From Actinobacteria bacterium OV320 (GTDB taxonomy: Bacteria > Actinomycetota > Actinomycetes > Streptomycetales > Streptomycetaceae): a stretch of DNA of 64,000 bases. The position numbers were made by a program, and so were the translations under genes. How positions within the stretch are numbered: position 1 is the first letter of the stretch; each line of letters begins with the position of its first letter. Positions 44,099 to 51,729 of the stretch are shown piece after piece. The notes beneath the pieces are model-generated. The model had not been told where the DNA came from. It worked only from the letters and a program-made list of their open reading frames with translations, and did no database searches. Where the stretch lies: positions 62,001-126,000 of the forward strand of contig LJCX01000034.1 of NCBI GenBank assembly GCA_001298545.1. The letters run 5' to 3'.

Positions 44099-45094
44099 AT
44101 GTCGCAGCAGACCGCGAACGACGTGAAACACCGCATGCTCCCCTCGCCCGCAGGCCGTGTCCACGTGGTGGAGCAGGGCGAGGGCCCCCTGGTCCTGCTC
44201 GTGCACGGCTTCCCCGAGTCCTGGTACTCCTGGCGCCACCAGCTGCCGGCGCTGGCCGCGGCCGGGTACCGCGCGGCCGCCCTCGACGTCCGCGGCTACG
44301 GCCGCTCCTCCGAGCCCCGGGCCACGGAGGCGTACCGCATGCGGGAACTGGTGGAGGACAACGCCGCGGTCGTCCAGGCCCTGGGCGAGCGGTCCGCGGT
44401 GATCGTCGGCCACGACTGGGGGGCGACGATCGCCGCCGACTCCGCCCTGCTGCGCCCGGACGTCTTCCACGCGGTGGGTCTGCTGAGCGTCCCCTACACC
44501 CCACCGGGCGGACCGATGCCGAGCGAGGTCTTCGCTCAGATGGGCGCGACGGGCGGGGAGGAGGAGTTCTACGTCCCCTACTTCCAGGAACCCGGCCGCG
44601 CCGAGGCGGAGATCGAGCCCGACGTACGAGGCTGGCTCGCGGGCTTCTACGCCGCCCTGTCCGCGGACACCATGCCGGCGGCGGGCTCCCCCGACCCCCA
44701 CTTCGTCACCCGGGGCGGAAAGCTGCGCGACCGCTTCCCCACCGGAGGGCTGCCCGTCTGGCTCACCGAGGCGGATCTCGACGTCTACGCGGCGGAGTTC
44801 GAGCGAACCGGCCTGACCGGCGCCCTGAACCGCTACCGCAACATGGACCGCGACTGGGCGGATCTCGCGCCCTTCAACGGCGCCCCGATCACCCAGCCTT
44901 CCCTGTTCATCGGCGGAGCCCTCGACGCCTCCACGACCTGGCTGGCCGCCGCGATCGAAGCGTTCCCCACGACCCTCCCCGGCCTCTCCTCGTCCCACAT
45001 CCTCGAAAACTGCGGCCACTGGCTCCAACAGGAACACCCCGAACGAACCAACGCCCTCCTGACCACCTGGCTGTCCACCCTGCCGAAGCCCTGA
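44099..45094 (+). CDS. alpha/beta hydrolase, epoxide hydrolase-like
   Basis: A 331-residue cytoplasmic hydrolase with HGFPESWYSW (oxyanion hole), nucleophile Asp106 in IVGHDWGATIA, a lid with conserved Tyr (FYVPYFQEPGRAE), and catalytic His in LENCGHWLQQEHP. An Asp nucleophile with HGFPES points to soluble epoxide hydrolase activity: water addition to an epoxide to give a diol. The ATG at 44099 follows GGAGGG; the frame extends upstream to 43775 but only over the Excalibur gene. It is convergent with the permease gene, with a terminator between. Confidence 0.88.
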   Translation: MSQQTANDVKHRMLPSPAGRVHVVEQGEGPLVLLVHGFPESWYSWRHQLPALAAAGYRAAALDVRGYGRSSEPRATEAYRMRELVEDNAAVVQALGERSAVIVGHDWGATIAADSALLRPDVFHAVGLLSVPYTPPGGPMPSEVFAQMGATGGEEEFYVPYFQEPGRAEAEIEPDVRGWLAGFYAALSADTMPAAGSPDPHFVTRGGKLRDRFPTGGLPVWLTEADLDVYAAEFERTGLTGALNRYRNMDRDWADLAPFNGAPITQPSLFIGGALDASTTWLAAAIEAFPTTLPGLSSSHILENCGHWLQQEHPERTNALLTTWLSTLPKP

Positions 45095-45113
45095 CCCCCA
45101 CCACCACAACAAA

Positions 45114-45142
45114 GGGCGGCACCCACACACAGGGTGCCGCCC
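45114..45142. terminator. bidirectional terminator between convergent genes
   Basis: Perfect 11-base arms (45114-45124 and 45132-45142) with a 7-base ACACACA loop lie 20 bases after the hydrolase stop and 25 bases from the permease stop. Confidence 0.82.
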
Positions 45143-45166
45143 CCATCCACACCCGCCCGCCACCCA

Positions 45167-47464
45167 TCAATCGCGCCGAATCAACTCCGGATCGATCCGC
45201 CGCCCGATCAGCGGCAGGGACCCGACGGCGGCGACCGCCACGACGCCCAGAGCGCAGGCCAACAGCAACGGCACACCAGCCCCGTCCCAGAAAACCTCGC
45301 CACCTCCGGTGACCAGGTAACTGGACTCAGCCGCTTTCCCGGCAACGACCGCCAACACCAAGCCCACCGCCAGCGGCAACACAACTTGCGCCACCTGCAC
45401 AGCCCGCAACGTTCGGGGCCTCGCACCGAGCAGAGACAGGGCAGTCACCTGAGGCCGACGTTCGACCGCACGGTCAGTGGCAGCCACAAGGTAAGCGGCT
45501 ACACCGATGACGAGGCCGAGCACCATACCCATGGCGAGGATCGTCTTGACCACGGTGATCTGTTGAAGGGCAGTGACCACTACGCCGGGGGTATCGACAT
45601 GGGCGGTGGGATCGACTCCGCCAAGCCCGTCGAGGACCGAGCGCACAGTTTCGGGCGCTGAACTGCTGAGGAGGACTAGTGTTGCGGAATCAGGGCGAAA
45701 GCCCGCAGGGAGGGACGAAGGCGGGACAAACACCTCTCCGCTATCGACTAGAGCCTCTCCACCATCGTCCTGATATTTAAGCGTCCGCCCAGGTACCCGC
45801 ACCTTCAGGAACTTCTTCTGACCCTTGCTGCCATGCAGCAGGAACGGAAAGACAGAGCCCGGCCTGCTGTCCTCGTCATAAATCTGACCATCGCTCACAA
45901 GTCGAACGGAGCGCCCGTTCAGACAACCGTGCGCCGTCGGCACCATCTTGCGCAGTTGATCGCAGTTGGCGACAACCATGCTCAGGGTATGAGGCCAATC
46001 GTCACTGCTGTGGTCCCACCATGAATTCATTCGAACGAAGTGACCTCTGACGCCCGCCACTTCTTCGAAAGCTCGCTGTTTCTCTTCGGAAATTCCCTCA
46101 AGGGGCAGGACATAGGACTGAACAGGCGAACTGTTCTTTGTCACTTGGTCGAGCTCGATGAGCACGCCTTGCGCGAGCGATGCCGCGTAGACCAGCAGGA
46201 TCAGGCCGGTCGCAACCCGCAGCGTCCCACCCGGTTCCATCTCGTTGCGCCGCATTGCCAGGCCGAGAGGAAGGGAGCGGCTGGTACGTGCCACCGACCG
46301 GGACAGGGTCCGAGAGAGAATCGGAAGCGCCAGCACCAGCCCGACGCCCACTGAAACGACGGCGAGCGGCATCAAGAGCGACGAGAGAGAGGAATCCCGA
46401 GGCTCGTGCCCTGTAGCGCCAGCCACGCAATATGCAGTGATGACACCCAGACCTGGCAGGAGCGGCAGCAATCCCCACTTAGCAGGCGGCTTCTCAACCG
46501 CACCGCGCCGCACAGCCAACGGGTTCGCCGCAGCTTTCCTGGCTCCGACCGATCCTGCAAACCAGGCGAGCGCCGGACAACCAATCAGGCAGATTAGAGC
46601 CGTAGAGAGGGACAGCGACCCGTCCGATGGGTACCACCGAAAGCCAGGAAGGCCCACGCGGGAGATGAGCTGATTGACCACCGCATAGATACCCAGCCCG
46701 AACACCGCTCCGAGCAGTGCCGCAGCGACCGTCTCAGCCGCATTGACTCGATGAACGCCCTTCTTACTCAACCCGAGCAGCCGAAGGGCGGCGAGTCGAC
46801 GAGCGCGAGCCGCAGCCGACAACCGTGCGCACACCGACAGATAGACAGCCAATGGGAGCAGCACGACGCCCGCCAGCGTGAAGCGCACGATATCCAGCGT
46901 CGAGGGCTCCACTGTCTCGTCATGCGTATACGACCTCCCGTAGGAAGTCACGGCATGTCCATCCTTCAGCTGATCGCGGCTTACGCCGATGTACGCGTAC
47001 AGCTCGTCAGGATGGGCCAGCCCTTGAGCGCCAATGAGGCCCTGTTCCCGCCCCGGCACCAGTTGGGCGAGGCCCGGCTCTTCCCTTAGCTCCTCGTGCA
47101 GTTTTGGGGACACGAATACTTCGCCAGGAGACGGAAGTTTTCTCAGCCCTGGCGGAGGAGCGATGGTGATGGCGCCCGGCGCATGAAAGATGCGGATCAT
47201 GGGCCGAGAGCCGTACGGGTCCGTTAGGTCGAGCTCAAGAGGAGCCCTGTCAGAGCCGATGCAGACCCGGCGATCATCGCGACGACAATCTGCCTCACGC
47301 GCCGCTTTGCGTCCGTCCTGAGTAGCCAGGATCGCTGGAATCGCGAGCACCATGGCCAGGCAACACACACCGATCGCACTGCCTCCGGCCATGAGGAGGA
47401 AACGCACGCGGTTTCCTCTCCCACTGCCCGACAAGAGTCGCAGGCCCAAAAGGAGTTCTTTCAT
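45167..47464 (-). CDS. FtsX-like permease of an ABC transporter
   Basis: A 765-residue membrane protein with an N-terminal helix, a large outer domain (about residues 50-200), FtsX segments (FTLAGVVLLPLAVYLSVCAR; AALLGAVFGLGIYAVVNQLI; LGVITAYCVAGATG; LPLAVVSVGVGLVLALPILS), a second outer domain (about 440-620) and a C-terminal FtsX domain (MGMVLGLVIGVAAYLVAATD). It pairs with the ATPase directly upstream (4-base overlap). Members act in peptide or antibiotic export, resistance or sensing. G+C is clearly lower than in flanking genes, a sign of transfer. Confidence 0.85.
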   Translation of the reverse strand: MKELLLGLRLLSGSGRGNRVRFLLMAGGSAIGVCCLAMVLAIPAILATQDGRKAAREADCRRDDRRVCIGSDRAPLELDLTDPYGSRPMIRIFHAPGAITIAPPPGLRKLPSPGEVFVSPKLHEELREEPGLAQLVPGREQGLIGAQGLAHPDELYAYIGVSRDQLKDGHAVTSYGRSYTHDETVEPSTLDIVRFTLAGVVLLPLAVYLSVCARLSAAARARRLAALRLLGLSKKGVHRVNAAETVAAALLGAVFGLGIYAVVNQLISRVGLPGFRWYPSDGSLSLSTALICLIGCPALAWFAGSVGARKAAANPLAVRRGAVEKPPAKWGLLPLLPGLGVITAYCVAGATGHEPRDSSLSSLLMPLAVVSVGVGLVLALPILSRTLSRSVARTSRSLPLGLAMRRNEMEPGGTLRVATGLILLVYAASLAQGVLIELDQVTKNSSPVQSYVLPLEGISEEKQRAFEEVAGVRGHFVRMNSWWDHSSDDWPHTLSMVVANCDQLRKMVPTAHGCLNGRSVRLVSDGQIYDEDSRPGSVFPFLLHGSKGQKKFLKVRVPGRTLKYQDDGGEALVDSGEVFVPPSSLPAGFRPDSATLVLLSSSAPETVRSVLDGLGGVDPTAHVDTPGVVVTALQQITVVKTILAMGMVLGLVIGVAAYLVAATDRAVERRPQVTALSLLGARPRTLRAVQVAQVVLPLAVGLVLAVVAGKAAESSYLVTGGGEVFWDGAGVPLLLACALGVVAVAAVGSLPLIGRRIDPELIRRD

Positions 47465-48147
47465 TTCGACTCCCGATCTAGGGCCGAAAGAGCACCGTCG
47501 TGCATCGTGTACTGGCTGTCGGCTCGGGAGGCCACTTGGGCATCGTGCGTGACGAGCAGTACGGCCGTCCCCTGAGAACGCGCAAGTGACAGAAACTCAT
47601 CCAGTACGGTCGTGGAGTTGGCACTGTCAAGTGAACCCGTCGGCTCATCGGCGAACACCACAGTAGGCTGATGCACCAATGCCCGCGCTACGGCGATGCG
47701 TTGACTCTGCCCTCCGGACACCTGTGAAGGGCGCCGCTGCCGCAAACCGGAAAGACCCAGCCGGCTGAGAACCTCGCCAGCAACGGCTAGCGCCTCCGCC
47801 TTGCGCTGCCCCGCCAGACGCAGCGGCAAAGCGGCGTTCTCCTCCACGGTCAACTCCGGGAGCAGTTCGCCATACTGGAAAACGAATCCGAAGCGCTCAC
47901 GGCGCAGCGCGCTGAGTGCCTCGTCGTCGAGTTCACCGAGGGCGCGCCCCTCGAAGCGGACCTCCCCGCGCGCCACGGGCAGGACCCCGGCGAGGCAGTA
48001 CAGCAATGAGGACTTGCCGGAACCACTCTGCCCGGTAATCGCGGCGACTTCGCCACGGCGAAGACGGATGTCGGCGTGTCGGACAGCGGGCGTCTTCCCG
48101 TAGAAGAGGTCGACACCCTTAGCAGACAGAACTTCTGACGTGTTGAT
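47461..48147 (-). CDS. ABC transporter ATP-binding protein with non-standard start
   Basis: Walker A (ITGQSGSGKSSLL), Q-loop (FVFQYGELLPELTVEE), signature QVSGGQSQRIAVARAL, Walker B VVFADEPTGSLD and the H-loop (LLVTHDA) are all present in one frame. The first ATG/GTG/TTG-type codon in frame is the TTG at 48006, inside Walker A, which would destroy the protein. The frame continues upstream through VLSAKGVDLFYGKTPAVRHA, and an AGGAA stretch lies 6 bases before an ATC at 48147. I infer a rare ATC start (228 residues); a CTG at 48129 is the alternative. It overlaps the permease start by 4 bases. Confidence 0.75.
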   Translation of the reverse strand: MNTSEVLSAKGVDLFYGKTPAVRHADIRLRRGEVAAITGQSGSGKSSLLYCLAGVLPVARGEVRFEGRALGELDDEALSALRRERFGFVFQYGELLPELTVEENAALPLRLAGQRKAEALAVAGEVLSRLGLSGLRQRRPSQVSGGQSQRIAVARALVHQPTVVFADEPTGSLDSANSTTVLDEFLSLARSQGTAVLLVTHDAQVASRADSQYTMHDGALSALDRESK

Positions 48148-48213
48148 GTTGGTTCCTCTATGACGAGAGGGAGCCCAGGTGCGGACACCTGGGCTGTGAA
48201 GTGCAGAAAACTG

Positions 48214-48630
48214 CTAGCGAGTGACCGAGAACTTCCGGGTGGGGGAGCAGTTGTCCGGATGCAGGCTCCCGCGGTTACGGCAGACTCGGATCTCAGCGTT
48301 GTCGGTGTACCGCTGCGCCCCGTCCCAGTTCGAGTGATGCAGGCGCACGCTCTGCCGCTGCTTCCCGTTGTAGCGGACCCATCCGTGGCTTTCGACTCGG
48401 ACCTGCAGGTAGATGTTGTGCCCGTCCCCGAAGTCGTCGTCCCGCAGATTCCCTCGCCACTCGAAGGAGCCGTGGTTTCGCTCCGGCGGATTGAACCGGT
48501 ACTCCGCACCCTCGAAGACAGCACCCGTGGTCGTCGTGAGTTTGATGTCGCTCCACGAGTCCGCGACCGCACTTCCCGCCCCCACGAGAAACAGTCCGAA
48601 CGCCAGTGCGCCGACAACAGCCCTTTTCAT
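48214..48630 (-). CDS. small secreted protein upstream of the ABC genes
   Basis: A 138-residue protein with a clear Sec signal peptide (KRAVVGALAFGLFLVGAGSAVADSW, cleavage near ADS) and a mature domain rich in aromatic and charged residues (FEGAEYRFNPPERNHGSFEW, IYLQVRVESHGWVRYNG, VRLHHSNWDGAQRYTDNAE). Two Cys near the C-terminus (CRNRGSLHPDNC) could form a disulfide. I do not recognise a family. It is read in the same direction as the ABC pair, 66 bases ahead, like secreted bacteriocin genes before FtsX-type exporters. The ATG at 48630 follows GAGAGG. Confidence 0.72.
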   Translation of the reverse strand: MKRAVVGALAFGLFLVGAGSAVADSWSDIKLTTTTGAVFEGAEYRFNPPERNHGSFEWRGNLRDDDFGDGHNIYLQVRVESHGWVRYNGKQRQSVRLHHSNWDGAQRYTDNAEIRVCRNRGSLHPDNCSPTRKFSVTR

Positions 48631-49107
48631 CCCTAGACCTCTCTGCATGCCCCAGCAACCCCAACGACCACCGGTAATCACAGAAAGTAGTGGAACCCCA
48701 ACGTGCTGAAACCTTCACTCGTCCATCCACCACCACATCAGGTGATCGAAATTCAGACACCTCGCGCCAACGCGCGAGAACGACTCCCCCGTACAGGACG
48801 CCGTCCTCCTCGATGCGCCAGCGCCGTCGACCAGTAAAGGGCGGGCGCCGCTACTCGTACCCTCTACTCCGCCCTGCCCTGCCTTGACCACCAGAGACCC
48901 CGCATAGGTTGTCCCCGCCGCAGGGTCGGCCGGGGCATCGCCGACAGTCAAGGTCGGGGTTCCGTCTGCTGGGACCGGGAGGGCTGCCGTTGTGACGCTG
49001 GTCGGTTTGGGCAGTCAGGACACTTCGCGGACGTGTAGACCGAGACTGCGCCCAGCTGAACGATCACGCCGTTGTTGATCGCGTGTGACGGCAGCTGAGC
49101 CCGCAGC
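48631..49107. other. intergenic region (477 bp) with a decayed coding remnant
   Basis: The part next to 48630 is the AT-richer promoter region of the secreted protein. Between about 48715 and 49000 the minus strand holds a frame reading VPADGTPTLTVGDAPADPAA then GTTYAGSLVV, closed by a stop upstream; an adjacent frame reads VYTSAKCPDCPNRPA. These look like pieces of an eroded gene but I cannot assign a family. No intact ORF is supported. Confidence 0.4.
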
Positions 49108-51069
49108 TCAGGGCGCTTCCCAGGCGTAAGTGTCGCCAGGGGGTTGCGTGAAGGTGGGGGTTTGGGAGCCGTGGAGGTGGGCGTAGGTGCCGCCGTGGGT
49201 GAGGAGGGCTTCGTGGCGGCCCGTTTCCACCAGGTGGCCGCGGTCGACGACGAGGACGCGGTCGGCGTCGGGTGCCAGGTTGAGGTCGTGCGTGATCATG
49301 ATCGTGGTGCGGCCCGCCATGAGCCGGCGCAGCGGTTCGACGATACGGCGCGTGGCGATCGCGTCCAGTCCGGTGGTCGGTTCGTCCAGGACGAGGACCG
49401 GCGCGTCACGCAGCACGGCCCGCGCGATGGCGAGGCGCTGCAGCTGGCCGCCGGACAGCCGTGCGGAGTTGGGGTCGATCCAGGTGTCGTACCCCTCGGG
49501 CAGCGCGGTGATGAACTCGTGCGCGTCGGCCGTCCGGGCCGCTTCCTCGATGGCGTGGTCGCTCGCGCCGGGCCGGCCGCAGGCGATGTTCGCGCGGACG
49601 GTGTCGTGCAGGACGAGGGTCTCCTGCGGCAGCAGCGTGACGTACTCGCGCAGCCGGTCGAGCGGGAAGTCGTACAGAGGGGTGCCGTCCAGGAGGACGG
49701 AGCCGGCGTCGGGGTCGTAGAAGCGGAGGAGCAGTTTGGAGACCGTGGACTTGCCCGCGCCGCTCGGGCCGGTGATGATCACCAGTTCTCCCGGCCGTGC
49801 CGTGAAGGTCAGCGATTCGAGGGCGGCGGTCGAGGCCCCCGGGTAGCGGAAGGAGACGTCGCGCAGCTCGACGATGCCGTCGGGGCGTCCGGTCCCCCGC
49901 CGGGCGGCGCCGACGCGGTCCGCGACGGCGGGCCGGGTGTCCAGCACCTCGACGAGCCGTTCGGCGCCGGCGGTGGCGCCGGAGATCAGAAGGCCGAGCT
50001 GGGCGAGACTGCGGATGGGCGGGTAGAGGTAGCTGAGGAGGGCGGCGAAGGCGAGCAGTTGCCCGAGCGTCATCTGGCCCTCGGAGATCTCCCAGACCCC
50101 GATGCCGATCACGGCCAGGACACACACGGTCTCGATGACCTGGACGAGCTGCCCGTAGGCCTGGTTGAGGCGGGCCGAGCGGACGGCGGCCCGGAACCAC
50201 GCCGTCGCCTCCCGGCTCAGCCGGCGGCGCTCGGCGTCCTGGCGGCCGTACGCCTGGGTGAGGACGAGGTTGCCGAGCGACTCCTCCACCACGGAGGTGA
50301 CCGCGCCGTCGGCGACCCGGCCCTCGCGTGCGACGGACCGGACACCGGCGGCGAACCTCCGGGCGGCCAGCCAGAAGAGAGGGGCGAGGACGAAGGTCGC
50401 CGCCGCGAGTTCCCAGCGCAGCCAGAACGCCGCCGCCGCGTAGAAGACGGCGCTGAACAACGCGGACGCCGTGCCGATCAGCCCGGAGACGGCCATCTGC
50501 TCGATCGCCTCGACGTCGCCGGTCAGCCGGGAGAGGAGGTCTCCTTGGCGGTGGCGCTGGAAGAAGTGCGGGGGCAGCTTCTGCACATGGTCGAAGACGT
50601 GCTCGCGCAGGCGCATCACGAACCGTTCCGACACCCAGACGGCGAGGGAGCCGCCCCCGTATCCGACGGCCGCGCCCACCACGGCGATGCCGAGCCACTG
50701 GGCCGCCGGGGACCAGAAGGCGTCCAGTGAGCCCTTCTGGAGCGCGTTGTCGGTGAGGTCGCCGAACAGCAGGATCGCGGCGGTCTCCGCGAGCGCGCCC
50801 AGCACGGTGCAGAGCCAGACACCCACGAGCCAGCGGCGCAGCCCCTTGGTCATGGGCCAGAAACGGCGGAAGGCAGTGCGGGGCGAGAGGGTGGGGGGTG
50901 CCGGGGGCGTGCCGTTGCCGTCACCGAGAGTGCCGTCACCGAGAGTGTCGTCACCGGGAGCGTCGGCACCGGTGTTCCGAACTATCGGCAAGCCGTATTC
51001 GGACAGTTCCATACCCGGTGGGATATGCCGAGGATAATCGGTCCCTGAATACTTCTCGGGCGCACGCAT
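49108..51069 (-). CDS. ABC exporter (permease-ATPase fusion) next to a small peptide gene
   Basis: A 653-residue half transporter. Residues 1-70 form an unusual extension (DYPRHIPPGMELSEYGLPIV, then a GDDTLGDGTLGDG repeat). Six membrane helices follow, then an ATPase with IITGPSGAGKST (Walker A), LSGGQLQRLAIARAVL and VLVLDEPTTGLD; the site is canonical, so it may work as a homodimer. No C39 peptidase domain is present. GAGGGGAG is 4 bases before the ATG at 51069; the frame extends to 51099 without a better site. The 54-residue peptide gene lies 111 bases upstream in the same direction, suggesting peptide export. Confidence 0.85.
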   Translation of the reverse strand: MRAPEKYSGTDYPRHIPPGMELSEYGLPIVRNTGADAPGDDTLGDGTLGDGNGTPPAPPTLSPRTAFRRFWPMTKGLRRWLVGVWLCTVLGALAETAAILLFGDLTDNALQKGSLDAFWSPAAQWLGIAVVGAAVGYGGGSLAVWVSERFVMRLREHVFDHVQKLPPHFFQRHRQGDLLSRLTGDVEAIEQMAVSGLIGTASALFSAVFYAAAAFWLRWELAAATFVLAPLFWLAARRFAAGVRSVAREGRVADGAVTSVVEESLGNLVLTQAYGRQDAERRRLSREATAWFRAAVRSARLNQAYGQLVQVIETVCVLAVIGIGVWEISEGQMTLGQLLAFAALLSYLYPPIRSLAQLGLLISGATAGAERLVEVLDTRPAVADRVGAARRGTGRPDGIVELRDVSFRYPGASTAALESLTFTARPGELVIITGPSGAGKSTVSKLLLRFYDPDAGSVLLDGTPLYDFPLDRLREYVTLLPQETLVLHDTVRANIACGRPGASDHAIEEAARTADAHEFITALPEGYDTWIDPNSARLSGGQLQRLAIARAVLRDAPVLVLDEPTTGLDAIATRRIVEPLRRLMAGRTTIMITHDLNLAPDADRVLVVDRGHLVETGRHEALLTHGGTYAHLHGSQTPTFTQPPGDTYAWEAP

Positions 51070-51127
51070 ATTTCTCCCCTCACATTCGACCGGGCGCACA
51101 TTGCTTCCGTGGCTTCCTCCGATCGCC

Positions 51128-51159
51128 GGGAGGGCCGCCGGAACACCGACGGCCCTCCC
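51128..51159 (-). terminator. hairpin between peptide gene and exporter gene
   Basis: Perfect 10-base arms (51128-51137 and 51150-51159) with a 12-base loop. Placed between a short peptide gene and its exporter, it could act as an attenuator giving more peptide than transporter message. Confidence 0.6.
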
Positions 51160-51180
51160 CTTTCCCCAGGTATTTCTCGG

Positions 51181-51345
51181 TCAGAAGCCGGGGCGCTGGG
51201 GCGCGGGCTCACCGGGACGCGGACGACGGCGCCTCGACTGCTGGGCAGGCGGCGGGACCTGACCGGGGTTCGGGTTCGGGTTGGCGTTCGCATTCGCGTC
51301 GCCGTTCCGCCGGGGGCCGAGCGGTGCAATCACCCTGAAGCTCAT
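51181..51345 (-). CDS. 54-residue peptide, possible exported or RiPP-like precursor
   Basis: An ATG at 51345 follows AAGGAG at 5-base spacing, the best ribosome site in this stretch. The product begins MSFRVIAPLGPRRNGD, continues with an Asn/Ala/Pro repeat (ANANANPNPNPGQ), then a Pro/Gln region and a basic tail (QQSRRRRPRPGEPAPQRPGF). There is no Sec signal, Cys or Ser/Thr cluster, so lanthionine chemistry is unlikely. Position just ahead of an ABC exporter with a hairpin between is the layout of peptide-export operons. Coding status is inferred from the ribosome site and context; no family is recognised. Confidence 0.6.
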   Translation of the reverse strand: MSFRVIAPLGPRRNGDANANANPNPNPGQVPPPAQQSRRRRPRPGEPAPQRPGF

Positions 51346-51729
51346 AGCGACTCCTTCTGAGTTTGCGGCATCTGCACGGGAGGGGAATTCCGCACGAGCG
51401 GGTCATGGATCAGAGTCGTCACCCTGAGCGATCCCGCCGCCCGATGAGAAGGAACTTAACACGCACCGTCAGGGCCCGAAGAGAAAACTCAGAATTCAAT
51501 GCGCGAAAACATGCTGTGAAAACCTTGCATTTTCCTTGGTATTCATTAGGAGTGCCCCATTGACCTGCGTGAATTGATCAGCGCATGCGGATCTCGCGGG
51601 AGCACGACGCACACGGACAACGCGAGAGGACGGCACCCCCGCACAGGGTGCCGTCCTCCGTGGTGCGCCGGGGCCGTCGCCGATCGGTGAGGGTCGGGGA
51701 CCGGCGGCGGCTCCGGGGTTATCGGGGCG
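51346..51729. other. intergenic region (384 bp): peptide promoter and ppdK terminator
   Basis: Bases 51450-51590 are strikingly AT-rich for this genome (AAAACTCAGAATTCAATG, TTGCATTTTCCTTGGTATTC) and probably hold the promoter of the minus-strand peptide gene. 51626-51658 is the ppdK terminator. A 66-codon plus-strand frame at 51363-51563 is not convincing. Confidence 0.5.
51626..51658 (-). terminator. terminator of ppdK
   Basis: Perfect 13-base arms (51626-51638 and 51646-51658) with loop CCGCACA, 72 bases beyond the ppdK stop codon on the minus strand. Confidence 0.82.

Noticed and set aside
48006..48617. Minus-strand 255-codon ORF 47850-48617 as an alternative reading of the ATPase gene
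   Set aside because: It is Ser/Arg-rich and lacks any ATPase motif; Walker A is in the other frame.
51181..51345. Lanthipeptide or lasso-peptide precursor
   Set aside because: The peptide has no Cys, few Ser/Thr and no nearby lanthipeptide synthetase, lasso cyclase or B-protein; only a generic exported-peptide idea is kept.
51363..51563. 66-codon plus-strand ORF in the AT-rich region by the peptide gene
   Set aside because: No ribosome site, no family likeness, and it overlaps the probable promoter of the minus-strand peptide.
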